From NCBI RefSeq assembly GCF_019774615.1, contig NZ_CP081497.1, positions 1-64,000 of the forward strand: a stretch of DNA of 64,000 bases, read 5' to 3'. Positions 25,215-34,278 of this stretch are shown here, piece by piece (the first letter of the stretch is position 1; every line of letters begins with the position of its first letter). The stretch is from Streptomyces sp. BHT-5-2. Lineage in GTDB: Bacteria > Actinomycetota > Actinomycetes > Streptomycetales > Streptomycetaceae. Made by a program: the position numbers and the translations under genes. The notes below the pieces were generated by a model. It saw only the letters and a program-made list of their open reading frames with translations, ran no database searches and was not told where the DNA came from.

Positions 25215-26046
25215 CCCGCCGTCCGGTTCGTTCTCCACGAAGGTCAGCAGGGTGGTGTGCATGGTGTCGGGGCTGGTGCTGTCGGGGGCGGTGGCCAGGC
25301 AGTCGATGAGCGCGGTGGGCGGAGGGCGGTGACCTCGGGGTCGAGGGGGCGGAAGGCACCCTGGTCGACGCCGCGTCGGAGGACGTCGGCGACGGTGCTG
25401 CGCCGCTGCCGGTAGCAGCGCTCGTGGAGGCGTCCCACGGCGGTGTCGCGGGCGGTCTGTGCCCACAGGTCGAGCCAGACCAGCCACGGTCGGCGCTGCT
25501 GTGCGGTGCGCGGGGTCTGGAGGGCGATCAGATGCAGGAGTTCGGCGCGGGCGTCGGGGGCGGCGGCTAGCTCCGGTCGTCAAACTCCCGTCTGCCGTCC
25601 GGCGCCCGGCCCGCCCTCCGGGCGAACGGCGGGGGTTTGACGACAGGACCTGGTCCGCCGCCGCGGCGTTCGGCGTCCTCGTCCGTGCACCAGCGGACGG
25701 CGGCCTCCAGGAGTTCGTCGCGGCCGGGGAAGTGGTAGTGGACGGCGGCCGGGCTGGTGCCGCAGGCGGCGATGTCGGCCGGGCCGCGTTCCGGCGGTGC
25801 CGCGGGGCGTTCCGGGGCGTCGAGCAGCCAGCCGGTGTCCACCCCGCCGATGTCGGCGGGCCGGACGATCTCGGCGAGCGGGAAGCGCCGGGTGCCGCCC
25901 AGCGGACGGGACGGTTTGGACGGGGCCATCACGATCCGGCGGGCGAACTCCCGATGGCTGCGGCCGAACCGCGTGATCACCTGCCGGACGCGTTCGATGA
26001 CGTGTCCGGTGTCGTCGGCGATCCGGCCCCCGGGGTCTTCGTCCAT
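25215..26046 (-). pseudogene. Decayed XRE-TetR chimeric regulator
   Basis: Reading from 26046 the product begins like an XRE protein (VIERVRQVITRFGRSHREFA, then IVMAPSKPSRPLGGTRRF and VDTGWLLD) and runs into a TetR domain lacking its first helix (DIAACGTSPAAVHYHFPGRD, ELLEAAVRWCTDEDAE). A 69-bp inverted-repeat insertion at 25576-25644 then brings a stop. The TetR ligand domain resumes beyond it (PDARAELLHLIALQTPRTAQ, LVWLDLWAQTARDTAVGRLH) and shifts frame near 25330 before ALIDCLATAPDS and TLLTFVENEPDGGAGLRKGL. So one deletion, one insertion and one frameshift. Its position suggests it once controlled the carnitine operon. Confidence 0.8.
25576..25644. mobile_element. Miniature inverted-repeat insertion (MITE-like), 69 bp
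   Basis: The ends GTCGTCAAACTCCCG and CGGGGGTTTGACGAC match as inverted repeats at 14 of 15 positions, and the interior partly pairs too (CCGTCCGGCGCCCGG with CCGGGCG-AACGG). The stretch interrupts a TetR-type reading frame whose two halves lie on either side. There is no coding capacity and no clear target duplication. It is probably mobilised by a transposase elsewhere. Confidence 0.65.
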
Positions 26047-26109
26047 GGCCGGGGACGCTAACAGCGCGTGGAGAACACCACAACACTCGGCGACGGGGTT
26101 GGCGGAGAA

Positions 26110-26275
26110 AGACACTGCTCCGACGTGATGTGGGGGTGGTGGTGTTGGGAGATGGCTGATGCGGGAGTCAGTGGTGTTGCGGGTGGGGCGGTCGGCGGGG
26201 CGACGGACGGGGCGCCGGAGGGGGTCTGGAAGGTGTGGTGGAGGGGGTGGTGGAGGGGCGCGTACGGGAGCATGC
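26110..26275 (+). other. G-rich, T-interspersed stretch before phosphatase gene
   Basis: The plus strand is a long run of G-tracts (GTGGGGGTGGTGGTG, GGAGGGGGTGGTGGAGGGG) with very few C. No gene is supported here; the downstream ATG at 26326 gives the family N-terminus. Quadruplex formation is possible. Confidence 0.5.
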
Positions 26276-26325
26276 CGGAAACACTGGACAAGCCGCGACA
26301 AGGGTGTGTGTGGCACAGTGACGGC

Positions 26326-28389
26326 ATGGCTGACCGGGGAGCGCAGCAGCCCACCGTGTCGGTGCCGGACGACTGGCCCGCCCACCCGGACCTGACCCTG
26401 GCCCTCAACGGCATGGGCGGCTTCGACTGGGACCTCGACAGCGGGCTGATGCATCTGGATCCGCCCGCGCTGGAGGTTTTCGACCTCCGGCCCAGCGAGT
26501 ACGACGACCGCCCGGAGACCCTCGGCTGCCGGGTGCCGGGCTACGAGGCGGCCCGGCTCGACGCCCTGGTGGCCCGCGCGCTCAAGGACGGCAGCCACTC
26601 CTACGGCGCCTACTTCCGGATCCGGCTCCGGGACGGCGGGCTGCGCTGGACGCACGCCCAGGGCAGCATCCGCCGCGACCCCACCGGCCGGCCCCGCCGC
26701 GTCATCGGCGTGGTCCGGGACGCCACCGACGAGTACGCCCACGCCGCCGAGCGGCTCGCGGTCACCGAGGAGCGCCGGCGGCACACCAGCATCGTCGAGC
26801 GCACCACCGCCGCCCTGGCGCACGCCCGCACGGTCGGCGAGGTGATCGGCGTCCTGGCCGACGAGCAGGGGCTGAGCCGGCTGGGCGCCGAGAACATCAT
26901 CCTGGGCCTGGTCGAGGCCGGTCGGATCCGGCTGGTCTCCGAGGGCAGGGCGGGCAGCTTCGTCCCGGACCTGGAGTACACCAGGGTCGGCGACGAGTTC
27001 CCGATGAGCGAGGTGGTGCGGACCCTCACCCCGCGCTTCGTGCACAGCCGGGAGGAGTTCCGCACCCACTATCCGCGGCTGTGGCCGGCCATCGAGCCGC
27101 TCAACGTCAGCTCCGGCGCGTATCTGCCGCTGATCGCCCAGGGCCGCCCGATCGGGGTGATCGGGCTGTTCTTCGAGCGTGAGAGCGACTTCCAGGACCA
27201 GGAGCGCAACGTGCTGGTGGCGCTGGGCAGCAGCATCGCGCAGAGCCTGGCCCGGGCGATGCTCTACGACCAGGAGCACGAGATCGCCGCGGGCCTCCAG
27301 CAGGCCATGCTGCCGCGCCGGATCCCCGGCTTCCCCGAGGCGCAGATCGCGGTCCGCTACCGCTCGGCCCGGATGGGCCGGCACATCGGCGGCGACTGGT
27401 ACGACGTGATCCCGCTGCCGGACGGACGGGTCGCCGCGGTCATCGGCGACGTCCAGGGCCACGACACCCAGGCCGCCGCCCTCATGGGGCAGCTGCGGAT
27501 CGTGCTGCGCGCCTACGCCGCCGAGGGGCACGCGCCGGCCACCGTGATGGCCCGCGCCTCGGCGTTCCTCAACGAACTGGACACCGACCGCTTCGCCACC
27601 TGCACCTATGTCGACGCGGACCTGAGCACCGGCGCCGCCCGTTTCGTCCGGGCCGGCCATCTCGACCCCATGGTGCGGCACGCCGAGGGCATCTGCCGCC
27701 GGCTGCCGGTGGCCGGCGGGCTGCCGCTCGGCCTCTCCTCGGAGTTCCGGCTGCTGGACTACCCCGTCACCACCGTCCACCTGGCCCCCGGCGACACCCT
27801 GGTGCTGTGCACGGACGGTCTGGTGGAGGAACCGGGTGCCGACCTCGACGCCGGACTGGCGCAACTGGCCCGGGAGGTCCGGGACGGCCCGCAGGACGTC
27901 CAGCAACTGGCCGACCGGCTCTGCGAGTCGGCGGACGACCGGCAGGGCGAGGACGACATGGCGCTGCTCCTGCTGCGCCGGCTCGGCCCGCCCGAGCACG
28001 ACACGGTCGGCCGCTTCCGGCAGCACGTCGCCCCGGCCGATCCCGCGGGGCTCTCCGCCGCCCGGCACATGATCCGCGACGCGGTCCGGGCCTGGGGCGC
28101 CCGCGAGCGCACCGAGGAGATCGAGCTGGTCGCCGACGAGTTGATCACCAACGCCCTGCTGCACACCGACGGCGAGGCGGTGGTCACCGTCCGGATGCCG
28201 CACGGTGCCGAACGGCGGCTGCGGGTGGAGGTCGAGGACGGCGCCAGCAGCCTGCCGCGCCGCCGCGAGCCGGGCGAGGCCGGCGTCTCCGGCCGGGGCC
28301 TGCTGCTCGTCGACCGGCTGGCGGATGTGTGGGGAGTGGAACCGCGCGGCGGCGGAAAGTGCGTATGGTGCGAGTTCAACTGCCCGTGA
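26326..28389 (+). CDS. PAS-GAF-SpoIIE phosphatase with ATPase domain
   Basis: 687 residues. PAS domain at about 20-145 (GFDWDLDSGLMHLDPPALEV), GAF at 155-315 (YLPLIAQGRPIGVIGLFFER), PP2C/SpoIIE phosphatase at 330-560 (GGDWYDVIPLPDGRVAAVIG, DVQGHDTQAAALMGQLR, LCTDGLVEEP, EDDMALLLLRR) and a C-terminal HATPase of the anti-sigma kinase type (ELVADELITNALLHT, GRGLLLVDRLADVWG). Such proteins set the phosphorylation of anti-sigma-factor antagonists. A paralogue lies at 35982 on the other strand. The start at 26326 was chosen over ATG 26272 for the family-like N-terminus. Confidence 0.9.
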   Translation: MADRGAQQPTVSVPDDWPAHPDLTLALNGMGGFDWDLDSGLMHLDPPALEVFDLRPSEYDDRPETLGCRVPGYEAARLDALVARALKDGSHSYGAYFRIRLRDGGLRWTHAQGSIRRDPTGRPRRVIGVVRDATDEYAHAAERLAVTEERRRHTSIVERTTAALAHARTVGEVIGVLADEQGLSRLGAENIILGLVEAGRIRLVSEGRAGSFVPDLEYTRVGDEFPMSEVVRTLTPRFVHSREEFRTHYPRLWPAIEPLNVSSGAYLPLIAQGRPIGVIGLFFERESDFQDQERNVLVALGSSIAQSLARAMLYDQEHEIAAGLQQAMLPRRIPGFPEAQIAVRYRSARMGRHIGGDWYDVIPLPDGRVAAVIGDVQGHDTQAAALMGQLRIVLRAYAAEGHAPATVMARASAFLNELDTDRFATCTYVDADLSTGAARFVRAGHLDPMVRHAEGICRRLPVAGGLPLGLSSEFRLLDYPVTTVHLAPGDTLVLCTDGLVEEPGADLDAGLAQLAREVRDGPQDVQQLADRLCESADDRQGEDDMALLLLRRLGPPEHDTVGRFRQHVAPADPAGLSAARHMIRDAVRAWGARERTEEIELVADELITNALLHTDGEAVVTVRMPHGAERRLRVEVEDGASSLPRRREPGEAGVSGRGLLLVDRLADVWGVEPRGGGKCVWCEFNCP

Positions 28390-28468
28390 CCGGGAAGGCC
28401 CTGGCCCGACCGGCACACAGCGGGCACGGGCGCCGAGGGATCGGCACGGCCACGTGAGGACTTGCACT

Positions 28469-29851
28469 ATGGGATCGCGGGCGGAACAGCGCGAGAGCGC
28501 CCGCCAGTCGGCGGCGCGGCTCGACTCGGAGGGGGTCGGCAATGTCGCGCTGACGTGGGTGGACAACGCGGGCATCAACCGCGTCAAGGCCGTGCCGACG
28601 CAGCGGCTGGCGGACGCCGCGACACGGGGCGTCGGCATGTCGCCGGTGTTCGACGTCTTCACCTCCGCCGACGGCATCACCGCCTCCGACCACCTCGGCG
28701 GACCCGACGGCGATCTGCGGCTCTTCCCCGACCTGGAGCGGCTCACCGCCCTTGCCGCGCAGCCGGGTTGGGCCTGGGCGCCGGCCGACCGCTACGACCA
28801 GCAGGGCCGGCCGCACCCCGCCTGCCAGCGGCTGTTCGCCCGCCGGATGGCCGACCGGGCGGCCGCCGCGGGCCTGGAGGTGCGGATGGGCTTCGAGACG
28901 GAGTGGGTGGTCGCCCGCGTCCCGCAGGGCCCCGCCGACGCCGGGCGGCTCGACTACCCCACCACCGCCCCCGCCTACGGCATGGCCCGGGTCGTGGCAC
29001 TCTCCGACTACCTCCGCGACGTCACCGAGGCCCTCACCGTCCAGGGCGTCGAGGTCCTCCAGCTCCACCCCGAGTACGCGCCCGGCCAGTTCGAGGTCAG
29101 CACCGCGCCCGCCGACCCGGTGCGCGCCGCCGACGACGTCGTCCTGGTCCGCGAGACGATCCGCGCGGTCTCCGCCCGGCACGGGCTGCGCGCCTCCTTC
29201 GCCCCGTCCGTCGTCGCCGGCGAGGTCGGCAACGGCTGCCATCTGCACCTCGGCCTCTACCGCGACGGCACCAGCCTGCACCGGGCCGCCGACGCCGACT
29301 GGTCCCTGGCGCCGGACGCCACCGCGTTCCTCGCCGGTGTCCTGGACGCACTGCCCGCCCTGCTCGCCATCGGCTGCCCCTCGCCCGCCAGTTACCTGCG
29401 GCTGCAGCCCTCGCACTGGGCCGGGGTCTACCAGTGCTGGGGCGTGGAGAACCGCGAGGCCGCGCTCCGGCTGGTGATCGGCGCCCCCGACGAGCCCGAC
29501 GGCGGGCACGCCGAGGTCAAGACCTTCGACGCCGCCGCCAACCCCTACCTCGCCGTCGGCACGGTGCTCGCCGCCGGGCTGCACGGCATCGACACCGCGG
29601 CCCGCCTGCCCGCCCCGCAGACCGGCGACCCCGGTGTCCTCGGCGTCCGCGAGCGCGCCCGGCGCGGCATCGTCCGGCTGCCCGCCACCCTCACCGAAGC
29701 CGCCGACCGGTTCGAGAAGTCGGCGCCGCTGCGGGAGGCGCTCGGCGAGGTGCTGCACGGCGCGGTGCTCGCGGTCCGGCGGGCCGAGGAGGCCCACTAC
29801 GCCGCGTACGAGCCGGCGGAGATCGCCGCGGCCACCCGCTGGTGCTGGTGA
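28469..29851 (+). CDS. Glutamine-synthetase-like ligase (gamma-glutamyl-amine type)
   Basis: 460-residue GS-fold ligase: N-terminal beta-grasp (NVALTWVDNAGINRVKAVPT), FETEWVV metal site, QLHPEYAPGQFEVSTAPADP, GNGCHLHLGLYRDG and ENREAALRLVIGAP. It is much diverged from GlnA1, and the classical tyrosine adenylylation loop is not recognisable. The next gene, an amidohydrolase, overlaps by one base. GlnA4 and GlnA3 of Streptomyces coelicolor, which glutamylate ethanolamine and polyamines, are plausible relatives; an aldehyde dehydrogenase 3 kb downstream fits such a route. GTGAGGA precedes the ATG. Confidence 0.8.
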   Translation: MGSRAEQRESARQSAARLDSEGVGNVALTWVDNAGINRVKAVPTQRLADAATRGVGMSPVFDVFTSADGITASDHLGGPDGDLRLFPDLERLTALAAQPGWAWAPADRYDQQGRPHPACQRLFARRMADRAAAAGLEVRMGFETEWVVARVPQGPADAGRLDYPTTAPAYGMARVVALSDYLRDVTEALTVQGVEVLQLHPEYAPGQFEVSTAPADPVRAADDVVLVRETIRAVSARHGLRASFAPSVVAGEVGNGCHLHLGLYRDGTSLHRAADADWSLAPDATAFLAGVLDALPALLAIGCPSPASYLRLQPSHWAGVYQCWGVENREAALRLVIGAPDEPDGGHAEVKTFDAAANPYLAVGTVLAAGLHGIDTAARLPAPQTGDPGVLGVRERARRGIVRLPATLTEAADRFEKSAPLREALGEVLHGAVLAVRRAEEAHYAAYEPAEIAAATRWCW

Positions 29852-31041
29852 TGGCCGCGCACGCCCCGGGGCCCGGCGCCCCCGACGTGCTGGCCGGACT
29901 CCCGCCGCTGGTGGACCACCACTGCCACGGGGTGGTCCGCCACGAACCGGACCCGGGGACGTTCGCCGCCTTCCTCACCGAGTCGGACCGGCCGCCCGCG
30001 GCGGGCACCACGTTCCTCGACACCCAGACCGGCTTCGCGGTCCGCCGCTGGTGCCCGCCGCTGCTCGACCTGCCTACGCACTGCCCGCCCGAGCGCTATC
30101 TGGCCCGTCGCCGCGAACTGGGCCCGGACGAGACCCGGCGGCGGCTGCTGTCCGCCACCGGGATCGGCGCCTACCTCGTCGACACCGGCCTGCCCGGCGA
30201 CCTGACCGGACCGGCGGAGACGGCCGGCGCGGGCGGCGGCACCGGACATGAGGTGGTGCGGCTGGAGGCCCTGGCCGAACGGACCGCGGCCGCACACCGC
30301 GGAGGCGGCGGGGCCGGCACCGCGGACGCCGCCGAGGAGTTCACCGACGCCCTGGACCGTGCCGTGCGCGCGGCGGCGCACACCGCGATCGCCTTCAAGT
30401 CGGTGGCCGCCTACCGCCACGGCCTCGCCCTGGACCCCCGGCCGCCGGGCCCGGACGCGGTGCGCGCCGCCGCCCGCGACTGGCTCGCCGCGGGCGCGCC
30501 CCGCCTCACCGACCCCGTCCTGCTGCGCCACCTCATCTGGCGGGCCGTCGCCACCGGCCGCCCGCTCCAACTCCACACCGGCTTCGGCGATCCGGACCTG
30601 AGGCTGGACCACGCCGATCCGACGCTGCTCACCGACCTCGTCCGGGCCACCGCGGACACCGGCACCGACCTGGTGCTGCTGCACTGCTACCCGTACCACC
30701 GGCAGGCCGCCTACCTCGCCGGGGTCTTCCCGCACGTCCACGCCGACGTCGGGCTGACGCTCACCCACATCGGTCCGCGGGCGCCCGCGGTGCTCGCCGA
30801 GTTCCTGGAGCTGGCGCCGTTCGGCAAGTTGCTGTTCTCCACCGACGCCTACGGGCTGCCGGAGCTGTACGTGGTCGGCAGCGCGCTGTTCCGGACGGCG
30901 CTGGGGGAGGTGCTGGGCGAATGGACCGCGTCCGGGGCGTGGTCGGAGGCGGACGCCCGGCGGGTCGCGGCGATGCTGGCGGCGGACAACGCACGGCGGG
31001 TGTACGGGCTGGACGGCGCCGGCGGGACGGTCGACCGGTAA
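29851..31041 (+). CDS. Amidohydrolase (FluG N-domain type)
   Basis: 396-residue TIM-barrel amidohydrolase. Metal motifs VDHHCHGVVRHEP, a Lys in AIAFKSVAAYRHGL, QLHTGFGDPDLRL, LLHCYPYHRQAAYLA and STDAYGLPELYVVG are all present. In fungal FluG and plant NodGS this domain is fused in front of a GS domain; here it is a separate gene placed after it with a TGATG overlap. It could hydrolyse the gamma-glutamyl product made by the ligase (inference). Confidence 0.82.
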   Translation: MAAHAPGPGAPDVLAGLPPLVDHHCHGVVRHEPDPGTFAAFLTESDRPPAAGTTFLDTQTGFAVRRWCPPLLDLPTHCPPERYLARRRELGPDETRRRLLSATGIGAYLVDTGLPGDLTGPAETAGAGGGTGHEVVRLEALAERTAAAHRGGGGAGTADAAEEFTDALDRAVRAAAHTAIAFKSVAAYRHGLALDPRPPGPDAVRAAARDWLAAGAPRLTDPVLLRHLIWRAVATGRPLQLHTGFGDPDLRLDHADPTLLTDLVRATADTGTDLVLLHCYPYHRQAAYLAGVFPHVHADVGLTLTHIGPRAPAVLAEFLELAPFGKLLFSTDAYGLPELYVVGSALFRTALGEVLGEWTASGAWSEADARRVAAMLAADNARRVYGLDGAGGTVDR

Positions 31042-31099
31042 GGGTCCCTCGGGCCCTGCGCCTATTCCCTCGTGGCCGGGCGGCGTGGTTTACTGCCGC

Positions 31100-32398
31100 G
31101 TGCCCAGTACAACCACCTCCGACGCCCCGGCCGGCGACCAGGCCGAAAAGCCCCGAATACCGTTGCACGGACGGATATTCGCCGACCTGACCCCGCTGCG
31201 CACCTCGGCCGACTACCGCCGCCTGTGGTGCGGCAACACCGTCTCCTGGATGGGCCAGCAGATGACCGCCCTCGCGGTCTCCCTCCAGGTCTACGCCCTC
31301 ACCCGCTCCACCTTCGCCGTCGGCCTGGTGGGTCTGTGCTCCCTGGTCCCGCTGGTCGTCTTCGGGCTCTACGGCGGCGCCATCGCCGACACCGTCGACC
31401 GCCGCAAACTGGGCCTGGCCAGCGCCGCCGGCGCCACCGCGCTGTCCGTCACGCTGGCCGCCGCGGCCCTGGCCGGCTACCACCACGTCTGGCTGCTCTA
31501 CACCGTCGTCGCGCTGCAGGCCGTCTGCTTCGCGATGAACTCCCCGGCCCGCTCGTCGATGATCCCCCGGCTGCTGCCCACCGAACAGCTGCCGGCCGCC
31601 AACGCCCTCCAGTCGCTCACCACCAACCTCGGCCTGATGGGCGGCCCGATGCTCGGCGGCGTGATCGTCGGCATGTGGGGCTACCAGGCGGCCTACCTCA
31701 TCGACGTGGTCGCCTTCACCGCCTCGCTCTACGCGATGTGGCGGCTGCCCGCGATGCGGCCCGACCAGGGCGAGGGGCCCGCCCGCCGGGCCTCCGTCCT
31801 GGACGGCCTGCGCTTCCTCGCCACCCGCCCCAACCTGCGGATGACGTTCTTCTCCGACCTCGCGGCGATGGTGCTGGCCCAGCCCCGGGCGCTGTTCCCG
31901 GCGATCGCCGCGCTCTGGTTCGGCGGTGACGCCAAGACCGTCGGCCTGCTGGTCGCCGCTCCCGCGATCGGCGCCGTGCTGGGCGGGCTGTTCTCCGGCT
32001 GGCTCGGCGGCATCCGCCGGCACGGCCTGGCCATCCTGCTCTCGGTGGCCTCCTGGGGCGCTGCCGTCGCCGCCTTCGGCCTCTCCCGCCACCTGTGGTT
32101 GGGCCTGTTCTTCCTGGCTGCCGCGGGCTGTGCGGACACCGTCTCGATGGTGTTCCGCAGCACCATGCTCCAGGCCGCCACCCCGGACGAGATGCGCGGC
32201 CGCCTCCAGGGCGTCTTCGTCGTGGTGGTCGCCGGCGGCCCGCGGCTCGGCGACTTCCTCGCCGGTTCCGCGGCCGATCTGACCTCGCCCGCCGTCGCGG
32301 TGATCGGCGGCGGTCTGGCCTGCGTCCTGGTCGTCACCGCGCTGGGGCTGGGCCGGCGCTCCTTCGCCCGCTACGACGCCCGGGACCCGCGGCCGTGA
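31100..32398 (+). CDS. MFS transporter (EntS-like exporter)
   Basis: 432-residue major-facilitator protein with about 12 hydrophobic helices. LRTSADYRRLWCGNTVSWMG at the N-terminus, GGAIADTVDRRKLGLASAAG in the 2-3 loop and MLQAATPDEMRGRLQGVFVV in the 10-11 region are typical of the enterobactin-exporter/MFS_3 group. GTG at 31100 is 6 bp after TTTACT, so a leaderless mRNA is likely. Cargo unknown. It lies between the GS/amidohydrolase pair and the aldehyde dehydrogenase. Confidence 0.88.
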   Translation: MPSTTTSDAPAGDQAEKPRIPLHGRIFADLTPLRTSADYRRLWCGNTVSWMGQQMTALAVSLQVYALTRSTFAVGLVGLCSLVPLVVFGLYGGAIADTVDRRKLGLASAAGATALSVTLAAAALAGYHHVWLLYTVVALQAVCFAMNSPARSSMIPRLLPTEQLPAANALQSLTTNLGLMGGPMLGGVIVGMWGYQAAYLIDVVAFTASLYAMWRLPAMRPDQGEGPARRASVLDGLRFLATRPNLRMTFFSDLAAMVLAQPRALFPAIAALWFGGDAKTVGLLVAAPAIGAVLGGLFSGWLGGIRRHGLAILLSVASWGAAVAAFGLSRHLWLGLFFLAAAGCADTVSMVFRSTMLQAATPDEMRGRLQGVFVVVVAGGPRLGDFLAGSAADLTSPAVAVIGGGLACVLVVTALGLGRRSFARYDARDPRP

Positions 32399-32495
32399 AG
32401 CCGCCGGAGTCCGCCGTGCACACGGGCCATGAACGGGCCAGACTCGGGTACGGGGGCTCATAGAGCCACCTGTCGTCCCGAACCGGAGGCCCGTC

Positions 32496-32813
32496 GTGCA
32501 GCGGCAAGATCTCGTCCGCCGTGCCCGCCCACCCGACTGCGACCGGCAGCCCCCGCCGATCCCCCCGGACCCCGGAGGCCCACCGCCCGGGCCCGTACCG
32601 GAGCCCCCGCCCGGCCCCGTCCCGGAGCCGCCACCGGGCCCCGTCCCGCCCGAACCGCTGCCGGGGCCGCCCGAACCGCCGGCGCCGCCCGAGCCGATCC
32701 CCCCGGACCCCTCGACGGTGCCGCGCCCACCCGGGCCCGACCCCGACCCGGTCCCGGAGCCGTCCCCGTCCCCGCGGCCGCTCGGCGGGACGCCGTCCCC
32801 GCGCCCGTAGGGC
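32496..32813 (+). CDS. Small proline-rich protein
   Basis: About 104 residues, half of them proline. MQRQDLVRRARPPDC is followed by repeats such as PPPGPVPEP (twice) and PPEPLPGPPEPPAPPEP. GTG at 32496 has CCGGAGG 7-8 bases upstream. I recognise no domain. Low sequence complexity makes a chance frame possible in such GC-rich DNA, but the start context and lack of an alternative gene favour a real product. Confidence 0.45.
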
Positions 32814-32855
32814 ACATCGCCGCGCCCCGACCACTTCGCCAAGGAGGTGCCGCAC

Positions 32856-34253
32856 ATGGCCATCGCCACGGTCAACCCGGCCACCGGCGAGACCCTCAAG
32901 ACCTTCGACGCGCTCAACGCGGGCGAGATCGAGGACCGCCTGGTCCGCGCCGACCAGGCGTACCAGCTCCACCGCACCACGTCCTTCGCCCGCCGCGCCG
33001 AACTCCTGCACCGCGCCGCCGACCTGCTCCAGGCCGACCAGGACGGCGTCGCCCGCACCGTCACCACCGAGATGGGCAAGCCCCTCGCCCAGGCCCGCGC
33101 CGAGGCCGCCAAATGCGTCAAGGCGATGCGCTGGTACGCCGACCACGCCGAGGCGCTGCTCGCCGACGAACGGCCCGACCCCGCCGACGTCCACGACTCC
33201 GGCGCGGTCCGCGCGGTGGTGTGCTACCGCCCGATCGGCACCGTCCTCGCGGTGATGCCGTGGAACTTCCCACTCTGGCAGGTCGTGCGGTTCGCCGCCC
33301 CGGCCCTCATGGCCGGCAACACCGGACTGCTCAAACACGCCTCCAACGTCCCGCAGACCGCGCTCTATCTGGAAGAGCTGTTCCGCCGTGCCGGCTACCC
33401 CGACGGCTGCTTCCTGACCCTGCTGATCGGCTCCGGCGCCGTCGAGGACGTCCTGCGCGACCCGCGGATCGCCGCCGCCACCCTCACCGGCAGCGAACCC
33501 GCCGGCCGCTCGGTCGCCGCGATCGCCGGCGACGAGATCAAGAAGACCGTCCTCGAACTCGGCGGCAGCGACCCCTATGTCGTCCTCCCCTCCGCCGACC
33601 TCGACAAGGCAGCCCGGGTCGCGGTCACGGCCCGCGTCCAGAACAACGGCCAGTCCTGCATCGCCGCCAAGCGGTTCATCGTCCACAACGACGTCTACGA
33701 CGCCTTCGCCGAACGGTTCACCGCGGGCATGGCCGCGCTGACCGTCGGCGACCCGATGGACGAGGCCACCGACGTCGGCCCGCTCTCCAGCGAGCAGGGC
33801 CGCTCCGACCTGGAGGAGCTGGTCGACGACGCGGTCCACCAGGGCGCCCGGGCGCGGTGCGGCGGCCGCCGCCCGCCCGACCGGCACGCCGGGTGGTTCT
33901 ACGAGCCGACCGTGCTCACCGGCGTCACCCCGAGCATGCGGATCCACCACGAGGAGGCGTTCGGCCCGGTGGCCACGCTCTACCGCGTCGCCGACCTGGA
34001 CGAGGCGGTCGCGCTCGCCAACGACACGCCGTTCGGCCTGAGTTCCAACGCCTGGACCCGGGACGCCGACGAGCAGCGGCGGCTGGCCCGGGACCTCCAG
34101 GCCGGCGGGGTGTACTTCAACGGCATGACCGCCTCCCACCCCGGCCTGCCGTTCGGCGGCGCCAAGCGCTCCGGCTACGGCCGGGAGCTGTCCGGCCACG
34201 GCATGCGGGAGTTCTGCAACATGACGACGGTGTGGTACGGACCGGAGGAGTGA
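32856..34253 (+). CDS. Aldehyde dehydrogenase, succinate-semialdehyde type
   Basis: 465-residue NAD(P)-dependent aldehyde dehydrogenase. MPWNFPLWQVVRFAAPALMA (cofactor region), LTGSEPAGRSVAA, catalytic Glu in VLELGGSDPYVVL (about 235), catalytic Cys in QNNGQSCIAAKRFIV (about 268) and the tail GLPFGGAKRSGYGRELS are intact. Closest by eye to GabD-like enzymes acting on succinate semialdehyde or aminoaldehydes. AAGGAGGT stands 8 bases before the ATG. It may complete an amine-degradation route with the GS-like ligase (inference). Confidence 0.88.
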   Translation: MAIATVNPATGETLKTFDALNAGEIEDRLVRADQAYQLHRTTSFARRAELLHRAADLLQADQDGVARTVTTEMGKPLAQARAEAAKCVKAMRWYADHAEALLADERPDPADVHDSGAVRAVVCYRPIGTVLAVMPWNFPLWQVVRFAAPALMAGNTGLLKHASNVPQTALYLEELFRRAGYPDGCFLTLLIGSGAVEDVLRDPRIAAATLTGSEPAGRSVAAIAGDEIKKTVLELGGSDPYVVLPSADLDKAARVAVTARVQNNGQSCIAAKRFIVHNDVYDAFAERFTAGMAALTVGDPMDEATDVGPLSSEQGRSDLEELVDDAVHQGARARCGGRRPPDRHAGWFYEPTVLTGVTPSMRIHHEEAFGPVATLYRVADLDEAVALANDTPFGLSSNAWTRDADEQRRLARDLQAGGVYFNGMTASHPGLPFGGAKRSGYGRELSGHGMREFCNMTTVWYGPEE

Positions 34254-34278
34254 CCTGCGCCGGCGGCCGGGCCGGCGG

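Noticed and set aside
23061..25583. Minus-strand open frame of 840 codons across the carnitine region
   Set aside because: Only its 3' part from 24056 down is the carnitine dehydrogenase. The rest is a shadow of the BKACE gene in another frame plus the tail of the decayed regulator.
25567..28746. Minus-strand open frame of 1,059 codons opposite the phosphatase gene
   Set aside because: It is antisense to a well-supported PAS-GAF-PP2C gene. High GC keeps the opposite frame open; only its last part (after 26046) belongs to the decayed regulator.
30761..33121. Minus-strand 786-codon frame with Gly/Ser-rich repeats
   Set aside because: Opposite the MFS exporter and proline-rich stretch; it has no domain motif and its codon pattern is that of an antisense frame.
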